DNA from: Bacillota bacterium
GTDB taxonomy: Bacteria; Bacillota; Clostridia; Peptostreptococcales; Anaerovoracaceae
Assembly: GCA_030525285.1 (NCBI GenBank)
Contig: JAUNFA010000008.1
Span: forward strand, 4,033 to 68,032
DNA: 64,000 bases
Direction of reading: 5' to 3'
A model generated the notes under the pieces. It worked only from the letters and a program-made list of their open reading frames with translations. It had not been told where the DNA came from and searched no databases. Positions 1-7,886 of the stretch are shown here, one piece after another. The position numbers and the translations under genes were made by a program. Within the stretch, counting starts at the first letter, position 1, and each line of letters opens with the position of its first letter.

Positions 1-1592
1 AGGACGTTCAGCAGGATAACGAAGGAGCAGTAGAACCGGAGAATCCTGATGCAGAGAAGCCTGCAGAGGACAATGGTGGAATTAGTTTGCAGAGTGAAGT
101 GTCCGGTGTGAAAGCTAACCTTGTTGGAGAAATGGAAGGGGTGGTTATCGCTGAATTGTCATGGAAGGCAGTTAACGGTGCTGACAGTTATACCGTTTAT
201 GTTAATGATAAAATCAAAGAATCAGGGATAGATGGAACAGAATGTAATGCATATATTGAAGAACCTAAACCTGAAGAATATAAGATTGCAGTTGTAGCGA
301 TTAAGAACAAGGAAACTGGTGGAACTGAAGAAATTGCACACAAGGAATTCAAGTTCAATCTTGGGGATTTCGTCGCTGTAAATACCAAGATTAAGCTGGA
401 TACAATGCTGAAGACTTCGGGTACTAAGCAGAAGCAGTCCAAAAAGCGAAAGTATCCGATAGTTAATGATAGTGCAACTACTGTTGCGGTTAATCCTGAT
501 GTAAACATAACATGGGATGGTGCAGCTAATGCGAATAGCTATAAAGTAGTTAAGTACGTTACAGATGGCGATGGCGAGATTAATAAGGACTATGAACCGG
601 TAGAATCTGTGACGGAAAAGGTAAATACTGAAGGAAATAATTCATTCAGCTACAGAGAATACGTGGAAGAACCTGTATTTATGAGCAAGAATTACGGTTA
701 TTATGGCATTAAGGTGTTGACAGATGCGTCAAGCAATATAAACGGAGTTAATGTTACAGGACATATTTATTCAGACTTCGGTAAATATACGAGCTTGAAC
801 AAGACAACTTATGATTATTTCTGTATGAATAAGTTCCTTGACGAGCAGATTGCTGATGATAACAGAACATATATCAGCGATTCTGCAACAGGTAGAAACT
901 ATAACGGTGATCGTGCACCTACAGTAAGAACAATTAAATTCTATGCCAAGACAAATAAACGTGCGAAGTATTATGTTAAAGGTAAAGGTAATGCAGGCAA
1001 GGGTTGGTTATCAAAAGGCACTGCAGGCTGGACTCAGGGTGGTTCAGGAAGCAAATTTGAATTCTATACCGGTGATAGACATGGATATGTAATGCGAAAG
1101 AATCTGACTTGTTATAAGATTGATTATTCACCATACGTTGACTGGACTGCACATAAAAAAGAAAATTTCGTTAATAAGAATTCAAGATTCAAAACAGGCG
1201 GCAAATATGTTATCTGGATTAGCAGATACACTCAGACCATTAATATATTTGAGAAAAAGGATGGAAAGTGGAAGCTGGTACGTCTTGCAGAATGTACAAC
1301 GGGACAGTTCAGAAACTATACTTCCGGTGGAGATAAGAAAATCGGCAAGAGAATTGCACATAGGGTGAGAACCGGACGACACTACTATTATTTGAATTGC
1401 TTTAGTGGCTTGAATTCAATGCATGGTCCGACATACAATAACAAAACCGGAAATCTCAAATCAAGACCAAGTACGCATCTTGGCAAGAACGGCATGTCAT
1501 CCGGAACGTTAGGATGTGTAAGAACATGGAACACTGACGCTCAGTGGATTTGGAACAAGTGTGTGAAGGGCACGAAAGTTGTAGTTTACTAA
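1..1592 (+). CDS. L,D-transpeptidase (YkuD) with N-terminal FN3-like region, 5' end outside window
   Basis: The C-terminal ~130 residues form a YkuD L,D-transpeptidase domain, which makes 3-3 cross-links in peptidoglycan or attaches proteins to it. The active-site region is visible as a HGP motif followed by SSGTLGCVRTWN, with the nucleophilic Cys. Upstream lie two beta-rich segments that resemble fibronectin type III repeats (LSWKAVNGADSYTVYV and ITWDGAANANSYKVVKYV), plausible for a secreted wall protein. The frame is open from base 3 with no stop and is Glu/Asp/Pro-rich there, so the TTG at 87 is not a true start and the signal peptide lies upstream. It is a single gene closed by a terminator. 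The enzyme class is clear; the exact substrate is not. Confidence 0.85.
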   Translation, partial: DVQQDNEGAVEPENPDAEKPAEDNGGISLQSEVSGVKANLVGEMEGVVIAELSWKAVNGADSYTVYVNDKIKESGIDGTECNAYIEEPKPEEYKIAVVAIKNKETGGTEEIAHKEFKFNLGDFVAVNTKIKLDTMLKTSGTKQKQSKKRKYPIVNDSATTVAVNPDVNITWDGAANANSYKVVKYVTDGDGEINKDYEPVESVTEKVNTEGNNSFSYREYVEEPVFMSKNYGYYGIKVLTDASSNINGVNVTGHIYSDFGKYTSLNKTTYDYFCMNKFLDEQIADDNRTYISDSATGRNYNGDRAPTVRTIKFYAKTNKRAKYYVKGKGNAGKGWLSKGTAGWTQGGSGSKFEFYTGDRHGYVMRKNLTCYKIDYSPYVDWTAHKKENFVNKNSRFKTGGKYVIWISRYTQTINIFEKKDGKWKLVRLAECTTGQFRNYTSGGDKKIGKRIAHRVRTGRHYYYLNCFSGLNSMHGPTYNNKTGNLKSRPSTHLGKNGMSSGTLGCVRTWNTDAQWIWNKCVKGTKVVVY

Positions 1593-1645
1593 AGATAATA
1601 TAACGTTCGTTTTTATGTTATATGCAAAACTATAATAGCAATATG

Positions 1646-1674
1646 AAATGCTCCCTGTTTGGGAGCATTTTGTA
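1646..1674 (+). terminator. Rho-independent terminator after L,D-transpeptidase
   Basis: A perfect 10-bp stem, AAATGCTCCC (1646-1655) with GGGAGCATTT (1661-1670), has a 5-nt loop and runs into T residues. It separates the transpeptidase from the next gene. Confidence 0.8.
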
Positions 1675-1704
1675 ATAACAGAACCTGATTAAGGGAGGAA
1701 CTCA

Positions 1705-2997
1705 ATGTCAGATAAGCTTGATAGAAAACTGGTAAACCTATACATATTTCTTGATCTTCTTAAGATGAAGACCAAAATTCCTGACAATTTCACACAAGTT
1801 AAGAGAATTCAGGACAGACGTGTGCATAAACTGGCAAAGAAAGCATACAAAATTCCTTTTTACAGGGAAAGATTTGATAAGGCGGGAATTACACCTGATG
1901 ATATCAGAACCGGACTCGACCTTGCCAAACTGCCCCTTCTTACCAAGGATGATCTTCGTGCATGGATGAAGGAAGAGAACAAGAATACTGCAAAATATAA
2001 ATACTGGTTCAGAGATACTACAAGCGGTTCTACAGGTGAACCTCTAATGGTACTTCTTTCCCCAAAGGAAAAGGCATATATGATGTCAAACTGGTTCAGA
2101 GTAATGCTTACTGCAGGATATAATCCGTTTTTTGGTAAAACGATGAGCAGGAGGAGCGCACACAGCGTTACAGGTGGAAGGGACACCATGCTGCAGCGAA
2201 TGGGACTATTGAGAAGAGGATTCCTTAATCAGTATGCACCTGAAGAAGAGATGGTAAAGCAGGTGAATGAATATAAGCCTGACTTCCTATACATGAATAA
2301 AACAGAGCTTATGAGATTATGTCTTTATTGCAAGCAACATGACTGTAAGATTCATAAACCTGAATTTTTCTGTCCTACGGGGGAAAAAATAGATGATATT
2401 GCCAGAACTCTTTTTGTAGAAATTCTGGGTCCTGGAATTATAGATTCTTATGGTACGGCAGAGGCGGGAGCATGTATGGTCAAACTGCCGGGAAGTAATG
2501 AACATATAGTCCATAATGATTCCTTCGTAGTAAATATTTATGATGAAAACGACAAACTTTCGGACACAGGCAAAATAGCTGTGACACCTTTGTACAAAAC
2601 CGATCTTCCTTTAATCAATTATGTAGTGGGAGATAAGGTGAATTCCGAGATAAGGGATGGTGTCAGATTTGTTACGGGAGTGCAGGGAAGAATGAACGAC
2701 TTCTTCAGATATGAGACGGGTGAGGTTACAACATTCTTTGAAATCGCGCCTATTATTGCTCATTGTGAGGATGTGCTTCAGATCAGATTCATACAGGATT
2801 CTTACGGACATATTAAAGTCCAGTGTGTTAGAAATATGGAGAAGCAGGATAAGACCACAGAACAGATAGAAAAGGAACTGTCGGCAGATCTTAACAGTAA
2901 ATTCAAGCATCCTTTTGAAATCGATTATGAATGGATGGATTCAATTCCGCCTGATCCGAATGGTAAGCTAAGAATGATTGTCTGCAATGTGAAATAA
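1705..2997 (+). CDS. CapK/PaaK-like adenylate-forming enzyme (phenylacetate-CoA ligase family)
   Basis: This 430-residue protein belongs to the ANL adenylating superfamily, the branch containing phenylacetate-CoA ligase and capsule protein CapK. The nucleotide-binding loop TSGSTGEP is at residues 106-113 and the A5-type motif YGTAEAG near residue 249. A C-terminal domain of about 100 residues follows, with the hinge near VVGDKV. It should activate a carboxylic acid as its adenylate. The substrate is unknown; the neighbouring ATP-grasp ligase and glycosyltransferase suggest envelope or secondary-metabolite chemistry rather than phenylacetate catabolism. The start is supported by AAGGGAGG 8 nt upstream. 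Length is normal for the family. It converges on the minus-strand trio. Confidence 0.8.
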   Translation: MSDKLDRKLVNLYIFLDLLKMKTKIPDNFTQVKRIQDRRVHKLAKKAYKIPFYRERFDKAGITPDDIRTGLDLAKLPLLTKDDLRAWMKEENKNTAKYKYWFRDTTSGSTGEPLMVLLSPKEKAYMMSNWFRVMLTAGYNPFFGKTMSRRSAHSVTGGRDTMLQRMGLLRRGFLNQYAPEEEMVKQVNEYKPDFLYMNKTELMRLCLYCKQHDCKIHKPEFFCPTGEKIDDIARTLFVEILGPGIIDSYGTAEAGACMVKLPGSNEHIVHNDSFVVNIYDENDKLSDTGKIAVTPLYKTDLPLINYVVGDKVNSEIRDGVRFVTGVQGRMNDFFRYETGEVTTFFEIAPIIAHCEDVLQIRFIQDSYGHIKVQCVRNMEKQDKTTEQIEKELSADLNSKFKHPFEIDYEWMDSIPPDPNGKLRMIVCNVK

Positions 2998-3015
2998 ATG
3001 ATTTGAATAATAAAT

Positions 3016-3061
3016 AATGCCGAGAAGTTCATCATGGCAGATGAATGTCTCGGCATTTTTC
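3016..3061. terminator. Terminator between convergent genes
   Basis: Arms AATGCCGAGA (3016-3025) and TCTCGGCATT (3048-3057) pair perfectly and are followed by TTTTT on the plus strand. The minus-strand side also reads out into T-rich sequence, so it may serve both the CapK-like gene and the ATP-grasp gene. Confidence 0.8.
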
Positions 3062-3092
3062 GTATATGTTATGTCAATGTGTTGGTGGGAGA

Positions 3093-4286
3093 TTATTGAA
3101 CGCTGATTGTGATATTGGACAGTGCTTCGTGGAGGGTATCAACGGCTTCATCCAAAGTGTCTCCCTTAGTTATAACGTGACCAATTCTGTCAGGACCTAC
3201 ATGAAATTGACGAACTACGTCGCCTACATTGCAGTCAAACTGAATATCTACAATGTTTTCATTCTCTTCGTTGCTGTTCGAGATAGAAATGACAGTTCCT
3301 GATTTATCACTTGTGAGAAGCATGCTCGCATTAGGAATTCCGGACTTCAAAGCTGAATAGCCAGGTGTGAATGAAACGTGTTCGCCCATGGCCACACGGA
3401 TAATTTTTTCGTAGTAGTCAAAATCATAATATATTCCGACCAGCTCTGCGAGACATGTTGCTCCGGAGCGTCCGCCAAGTTCCAGTACGTAGCACTTGTC
3501 ATCTTTGAGAATAAAGTCTGCGTTAATGGCACAGTTGTCAAGTTCCATTGCCTCTATGGCACCTGTAAGCTGTTTCTTTGTGTCTTCCAGAAGCTCCTCA
3601 GACAGATTGTAAGGCGCGAAATGACCAACAGGGACGCCTGTATCGCCATTGAAAACATAATCTCCATGTGGAAGTATAAATTCGATTTTACCATCCTGAA
3701 CGAAGGCCTGAGCGCCGAATTCCTCACCGTCAATGAATTCCTCAACAATAAAGAAATCAGAGCGGGTATTGTCCAGAGCGTTTTGTCTTGCCTCATCAAA
3801 GTGGCTTCTGTCCGTCACCTTGGTTATGCCGCGGCTACCTGAAGAATCTACGGATTTGAAAATCAGTGGGAACTCAAGCTCATCCAAAAGACTTTCGTAG
3901 TTTTCAAGGTCTGCAGGGATCTGTCTGAAACGTGCAGTTCGCACATGGTGATTTTCGTATGCTTCTTTCATAAGCAGTTTGTTTGAAGCGATTTGAGCAG
4001 CATGAGCACTGAGACCTTTGAGCCCCAGAGCATCGCACACCTTACCTATGGTAATTACAGCAACATCAGTGCCGGCAGTAACGATGCCACTGACATTCTT
4101 TTCCTTTGCGATTGCAAGTATTGATTCGTAATCAACAGTGTTTTCATAAACAACTTCATCTGCAATGTCAAAGCCCGGATAGTTGCCGGGAATGCTTGCG
4201 ACTATTGTGTGAAGCCCCATGGACTTCGCTGTTTTGATAAGAGGAACCTGATAGATTCCTGCACCTAATATCAGTATGCTTTTCAT
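3093..4286 (-). CDS. ATP-grasp domain ligase
   Basis: This 397-residue protein has an N-terminal Rossmann-like pre-ATP-grasp domain (ILGAGIYQVPLIK near residues 5-17) and a central ATP-grasp fold. The latter shows a lysine/glycine-rich loop (FKSVDSSGSRGITKV), the adenine-binding VEEFIDGEEF, and the metal-binding NADFILKDDKCYVLELGGRSG. Such enzymes form acyl-phosphate intermediates and join a carboxylate to an amine or thiol. The specific reaction cannot be read from sequence. It begins 2 nt after the stop of the upstream glycosyltransferase, with AGGAG inside that gene, so the two are probably cotranscribed and translationally coupled. A role in modifying an envelope glycan or small metabolite is inference from context. 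Confidence 0.75.
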   Translation of the reverse strand: MKSILILGAGIYQVPLIKTAKSMGLHTIVASIPGNYPGFDIADEVVYENTVDYESILAIAKEKNVSGIVTAGTDVAVITIGKVCDALGLKGLSAHAAQIASNKLLMKEAYENHHVRTARFRQIPADLENYESLLDELEFPLIFKSVDSSGSRGITKVTDRSHFDEARQNALDNTRSDFFIVEEFIDGEEFGAQAFVQDGKIEFILPHGDYVFNGDTGVPVGHFAPYNLSEELLEDTKKQLTGAIEAMELDNCAINADFILKDDKCYVLELGGRSGATCLAELVGIYYDFDYYEKIIRVAMGEHVSFTPGYSALKSGIPNASMLLTSDKSGTVISISNSNEENENIVDIQFDCNVGDVVRQFHVGPDRIGHVITKGDTLDEAVDTLHEALSNITISVQ

Positions 4287-4288
4287 GT

Positions 4289-5251
4289 CTAACTCCTGGA
4301 TTCTTCAGTTTTATCCGTATTTGATTCCGTTTGGTAAATTTCCCTTATAACATATTGAGGGTAATTGTTTATGTTGAGGAACATGCGTCCCAGATATTCT
4401 CCGATAAGGCCGAGAAAGAACATTATGATTCCGGCAAAAAAGAATATTGCAACCATTACTGATGACCATCCGATGGCTGTTGCAGGTACAAGAAGTTTTC
4501 TGATGAAAATGCAGACAGCACCTATAAGACCAATAAGGGAAGTGATGACACCGAAGTTGCGTGCAATTCTAAGGGGCTCGATGCTAAAGCCAATAATGTT
4601 TGACCATAGAGCGACAAGCTTTTTTAGAGTATATCCGGATGTGCCGTAAACTCTGTCAAAATGTTCAACAGGCACACTTGAAATATTTCTTGTTGTTCGC
4701 AGGAAGAGACCCTGCAGATGTGTATACTGGCTCTTGTATTCAATTACTGAATCTCTTACGAACTTTCTGATTACCCAGAAACTTGAAGTTTTCATGTTCT
4801 TGGGTTTGCCTATAAGAATTCGTACAGACTGATAGTTTACCCAGCTTCCAAAGTTTCTAAAAAGATTGTGTTTTTTCTCTGGATAGTATCCGTAAACTAT
4901 ATCATAGCCCTTGTCGAATTCCTCAAGGAGCTTGAAAAGCTGAGAGGGGTGAGTCTGCAAATCGTCGTCCATAGATATGAGAACATCACCTGACGCCTGA
5001 TTGAGGCCTGCCATGGTGGCATTGTGCTGACCTGAATTTTTGGCCAGATCAACAGCCTTGACGTACGAATAGTCATCTGCCAGACGTTTCAGTTCACGAA
5101 TTGTTTCACCACTGTCAGGAGAACAGTCATTAACCAGAATGAATTCAAAGGGTGTTCTGCCCAGTTTCGTCATTTCTTCAGCTGTAAGTTCGACAACCTG
5201 CCGTATTGATTGGCTCGATTTGTAGCAGGGAATAATAATTGAATATAACAT
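4289..5251 (-). CDS. Family 2 glycosyltransferase, GtrB/DPM1-like, with two C-terminal membrane helices
   Basis: The N-terminal ~230 residues are a GT-A domain with SIIIPCYKSS, the VNDCSPD motif and the nucleotide/metal-binding MDDDLQTHP. Two hydrophobic helices follow, around residues 233-253 and 265-290. This is the layout of GtrB-type enzymes, which move a sugar from a nucleotide donor to undecaprenyl phosphate at the inner face of the membrane. Length (320 residues) matches the family. It sits 20 nt downstream of a small anchored protein and 2 nt upstream of the ATP-grasp gene. A flippase or a GtrC-like transferase is not seen nearby, so the final acceptor is unknown. Confidence 0.85.
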   Translation of the reverse strand: MLYSIIIPCYKSSQSIRQVVELTAEEMTKLGRTPFEFILVNDCSPDSGETIRELKRLADDYSYVKAVDLAKNSGQHNATMAGLNQASGDVLISMDDDLQTHPSQLFKLLEEFDKGYDIVYGYYPEKKHNLFRNFGSWVNYQSVRILIGKPKNMKTSSFWVIRKFVRDSVIEYKSQYTHLQGLFLRTTRNISSVPVEHFDRVYGTSGYTLKKLVALWSNIIGFSIEPLRIARNFGVITSLIGLIGAVCIFIRKLLVPATAIGWSSVMVAIFFFAGIIMFFLGLIGEYLGRMFLNINNYPQYVIREIYQTESNTDKTEESRS

Positions 5252-5271
5252 GATAACCTTTCTTTCTCCGG

Positions 5272-5877
5272 TTATTTGAATGCCAGAGAATTACATAATT
5301 TGTTGAATTCCTTTACCATTTTATCACTTAAAGGAAGAGCCTCAGGTTCTTCAGACTGAATGTCATCTACCTTGCCCTCATGATACATGTATCCGGAATA
5401 GAAGGTATTACCAGCTAGAATGAGAAAGTCGCATTCTACAATGGATTTTCCTTCCTTGTAATTGAATTTGTAAGCGGTGTACTTGCCGACCTTGAATTTT
5501 TCTACATCGGTAGCATCCTCAAGATAATCCCTAATTTCCTTTTCATATGCTTTGTGTGAACGGCTGTGCTGCTCGCTTATGCTCAACATAACTCCCGAGG
5601 ATTTATCGACATAAAGATTCTGATTTACAGAGTCATCGTCGCTCTCTATGCCTGTGAACATAGTCGGAAGGGTGAAGGTAAGATCTTTAACACGGGTTGC
5701 AGAATCACCATCGCTGTAGTCGGCCTCATAATAAGTCTCACCGTCAACCTCAATTGATTTAATGTCTGAATCAACTCCTTCGTCGCCTAATTTATCTGAT
5801 TTGGAAGAATTATTGTAAAGCCAAAAGCCTCCCAGAGCGATAATAAGTACTCCCAATATGATTAATGCTTTTTTCAT
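5272..5877 (-). CDS. Hypothetical protein with N-terminal membrane anchor or signal sequence
   Basis: This protein of about 201 residues was not recognised. It begins MKKALIILGVLIIALGGFW, a single hydrophobic segment, followed by a Ser/Lys/Asp-rich linker and a soluble extracellular region. The start at 5877 is chosen because AAAGGAGA lies 8 nt upstream; the longer reading from 5910 has no ribosome site. It is first in a minus-strand group with the glycosyltransferase and ATP-grasp ligase, and likely faces the outside of the membrane. No catalytic motif is evident. Confidence 0.6.
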   Translation of the reverse strand: MKKALIILGVLIIALGGFWLYNNSSKSDKLGDEGVDSDIKSIEVDGETYYEADYSDGDSATRVKDLTFTLPTMFTGIESDDDSVNQNLYVDKSSGVMLSISEQHSRSHKAYEKEIRDYLEDATDVEKFKVGKYTAYKFNYKEGKSIVECDFLILAGNTFYSGYMYHEGKVDDIQSEEPEALPLSDKMVKEFNKLCNSLAFK

Positions 5878-5950
5878 AATAATCTCCTTTCTATCCACAA
5901 TACCACACATAGTTAATTCTACATTTTAGTGAGATAACTTGTCAACATAC

Positions 5951-5959
5951 TGTTATAAT
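5951..5959 (+). promoter_or_regulatory. Extended -10 promoter for NUDIX gene
   Basis: TGTTATAAT is a consensus extended -10 element 24 nt before the chosen ATG. No good -35 lies at 17 nt, as is common for extended -10 promoters. Confidence 0.5.
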
Positions 5960-5983
5960 ATGGATGAAAGGAGAAAAAGCCTT

Positions 5984-6490
5984 ATGGGAATGACTACACT
6001 TTGTTATATTGAACGTGAGGGCTGCTGGCTTATGATGCATAGAGTTCTCAAGGAGAAAGACATAAATAAAGATAAATGGATAGGCGTGGGAGGACATTTA
6101 GAGCATGGAGAGAGCCCTGAGGAGTGTCTTCAAAGAGAAGTTATGGAAGAGACGGGCCTTACGCTGAAATCCTACAGATTCTGTGGCATTGTTACCTTTG
6201 TGTCAGATTTGGGCACAGATAGAGAAGCCATTGAATATATGTGTCTTTATCATTCGGATGAGTTTGATGGCGATATAAGTGAGAAGAACAGCAGAATTAC
6301 CAACTGCTCCGAAGGAATTCTGGAATGGGTGCCAAAGGAAAAGGTGTTCGGTCTTAATCTTTGGGAGGGTGACAAGCTGTTTCTAAGGTATATGGACGAA
6401 AGAAGAGAATTCTTTTCGCTTAAGCTGGAATATGTTGATGGAGAACTTACGAGAGCCATGCTTGACGGAACGGAAATTCAAGGGCAATAG
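5984..6490 (+). CDS. NUDIX hydrolase, MutT-like
   Basis: This 168-residue protein carries a complete Nudix box, GHLEHGESPEECLQREVMEE, matching GX5EX7REUXEEXGU, so it should hydrolyse a nucleoside diphosphate linked to another group. The N-terminus (TTLCYIEREGCWLMMHR) and size resemble 8-oxo-dGTP diphosphatase-like MutT proteins of Firmicutes. The true substrate is uncertain. The start at 5984 follows AAAGGAG at 10 nt; the longer frame from 5939 would place the -10 promoter inside the gene. It is monocistronic and converges on spoVG. Confidence 0.8.
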   Translation: MGMTTLCYIEREGCWLMMHRVLKEKDINKDKWIGVGGHLEHGESPEECLQREVMEETGLTLKSYRFCGIVTFVSDLGTDREAIEYMCLYHSDEFDGDISEKNSRITNCSEGILEWVPKEKVFGLNLWEGDKLFLRYMDERREFFSLKLEYVDGELTRAMLDGTEIQGQ

Positions 6491-6504
6491 GACAAATTTG
6501 AACA

Positions 6505-6541
6505 AAGAAATCCCAGTGCATACCGCATTGGGATTTCTTAT
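6505..6541. terminator. Terminator between NUDIX gene and spoVG
   Basis: A 15-bp stem runs from 6505-6519 to 6525-6539 (one G-U pair) with loop ATACC. A-rich and T-rich flanks suggest it works in both directions for the convergent genes. Confidence 0.8.
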
Positions 6542-6554
6542 TAACTAGCTATTA

Positions 6555-6833
6555 TTATTCTGTCTTGTCAGTCATTTCGTTCAGAGTCTTTTCGTACTCA
6601 TCGAAGATGGCTGCACGTATTTTGTTCCTTGTTTCTGAAGTCAGTGGATGTGCAATATCTCTGAAATCACCTTCACCCATTTTCCTGCTAGGCATTGCGA
6701 TGAACAGTCCATTCTGACCATCGATAATCTTAATGTCATGAACCACAAATTCATTGTCGAAAGTGATAGATACAACTGCTTTCATCTTGCCCTCGTCGCT
6801 CAGTTTTCGGATTCTTACGTCTGTTACATTCAT
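6555..6833 (-). CDS. spoVG: SpoVG, RNA/DNA-binding regulator
   Basis: The 92-residue sequence matches SpoVG along its length: [11 protein letters not shown] at the start, [23 protein letters not shown] in the core, and FRDIAHPL before the C-terminal helix. SpoVG is a small dimeric nucleic-acid-binding protein that affects sporulation, cell division and envelope genes; it is also kept in non-sporulating Firmicutes. The ribosome site is AAAGGTGG. It lies downstream of purR on the same strand, as in the classical purR-spoVG order, but has its own promoter in the gap. Identification is firm; the local role is not known. Confidence 0.95.
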   Translation of the reverse strand: MNVTDVRIRKLSDEGKMKAVVSITFDNEFVVHDIKIIDGQNGLFIAMPSRKMGEGDFRDIAHPLTSETRNKIRAAIFDEYEKTLNEMTDKTE

Positions 6834-6882
6834 TAACGTACCACCTTTCGCGCGAAGTAAATAACTTTATCTTAACAGAAAT

Positions 6883-6911
6883 ATTATAATAAATAGGAAG
6901 AAATCTGTAAA
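6883..6911 (-). promoter_or_regulatory. spoVG promoter
   Basis: On the minus strand TTTACA (6911-6906) and TATAAT (6888-6883) are separated by 17 nt, about 50 nt before the spoVG start. Confidence 0.6.
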
Positions 6912-6952
6912 TAAGTAAGTTGTGGTAAATAGAAATTAATTTGCGTGTTATA

Positions 6953-7762
6953 TTAGAAAATGTCCGAGTTTGGAACGGCTTTTACAATTTTTGAGGTTTC
7001 ATCAACTCCTGCCAGATGAATAATCGGGAAGTAATCCTCAACCTTTTTTCGCTGGGGAGTAACGTCTACGATTGCGATTCCTTTTCCGACAACCTGTATG
7101 TCCATTTCATTAAGAATTTCAACAATTCCCTTGATGCTCCCGCCGCCGCGCATGAAATCATCTATGATGAGAACCTTAGAACCGGGTGCTGCAGCACGCT
7201 TGGATATTGACATTCTCTGCAGTCTTTCAGATGATCCGGGGGAATAATTGATGCTTACAGTGGCACCTTCTGAAATCTTGGTGTCACGTCTGATTACAAT
7301 AACAGGCAGATTGAGCAGCTGTGCAGTCATTATTGCCACAGGAATTCCTTTTGTTTCAATTGTAGCAACGTAATCCGCACCGGAATCTCTGAATTTTTTT
7401 GCGAAAATCTGTGCCATACCGCGTACCGTTGCAGGGTTGTACATTATGTCTGAAGTGTAGAGAAATCCACCGCCGAGAATTCGACCTTCATCCTGAAGAA
7501 GTGCACAGAGTTCATCCTGAAAACTTTGGGCTTTGGCGAGTGAAATATCGGGAACATAACGTGCTCCGCCGGAAGCTCCCGTAATGGTTTCTATGTAACC
7601 GTATCCGGTAACAGAGACAGCATCTTTAGCTGCATTGATGTCTTCGCTTATGCTGGATTTTGCGGCATTGAACATGTCGCAAAAGTATTTTAATGCAAAA
7701 ACTTTGCCCGGTGATTCGGTTAATATTTGACATATTGCTGCAACGCGGTGACTTCTTTTCAT
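6953..7762 (-). CDS. purR: Purine operon repressor PurR
   Basis: This 269-residue protein has the two-domain layout of Gram-positive PurR. A winged-helix N-terminus (MKRSHRVAAICQILTESPGK) is followed by a phosphoribosyltransferase-fold domain carrying the PRPP-binding loop VLIIDDFMRGGGS near residue 210. In Bacillus it represses purine genes and is released by PRPP. It is divergent from murC and upstream of spoVG, preserving an old Firmicute neighbourhood. No obvious PurBox pair was found in this window, so its targets are presumably elsewhere. Confidence 0.93.
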   Translation of the reverse strand: MKRSHRVAAICQILTESPGKVFALKYFCDMFNAAKSSISEDINAAKDAVSVTGYGYIETITGASGGARYVPDISLAKAQSFQDELCALLQDEGRILGGGFLYTSDIMYNPATVRGMAQIFAKKFRDSGADYVATIETKGIPVAIMTAQLLNLPVIVIRRDTKISEGATVSINYSPGSSERLQRMSISKRAAAPGSKVLIIDDFMRGGGSIKGIVEILNEMDIQVVGKGIAIVDVTPQRKKVEDYFPIIHLAGVDETSKIVKAVPNSDIF

Positions 7763-7847
7763 GCTGGTTCATCCCTTCAATTTGATAAGTTTAAGTATAT
7801 TGAACAAGGTATATCTTGTCAATTAACTGGAATGTGAAGGTCTCATA

Positions 7848-7856
7848 TGGTATACT
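7848..7856 (+). promoter_or_regulatory. Extended -10 promoter for the murC operon
   Basis: TGGTATACT lies 30 nt before the murC start in the purR-murC divergent gap. The -35 region (TGGAAT at 17 nt) is weak. Confidence 0.45.
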
Positions 7857-7886
7857 TAACGAGATTAATTCATAGGAGGCGCATAG

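Noticed and set aside
87-89. TTG at 87 as the true start of the first gene
   Set aside because: The frame is open to the first base of the window with protein-like codons and there is no Shine-Dalgarno site.
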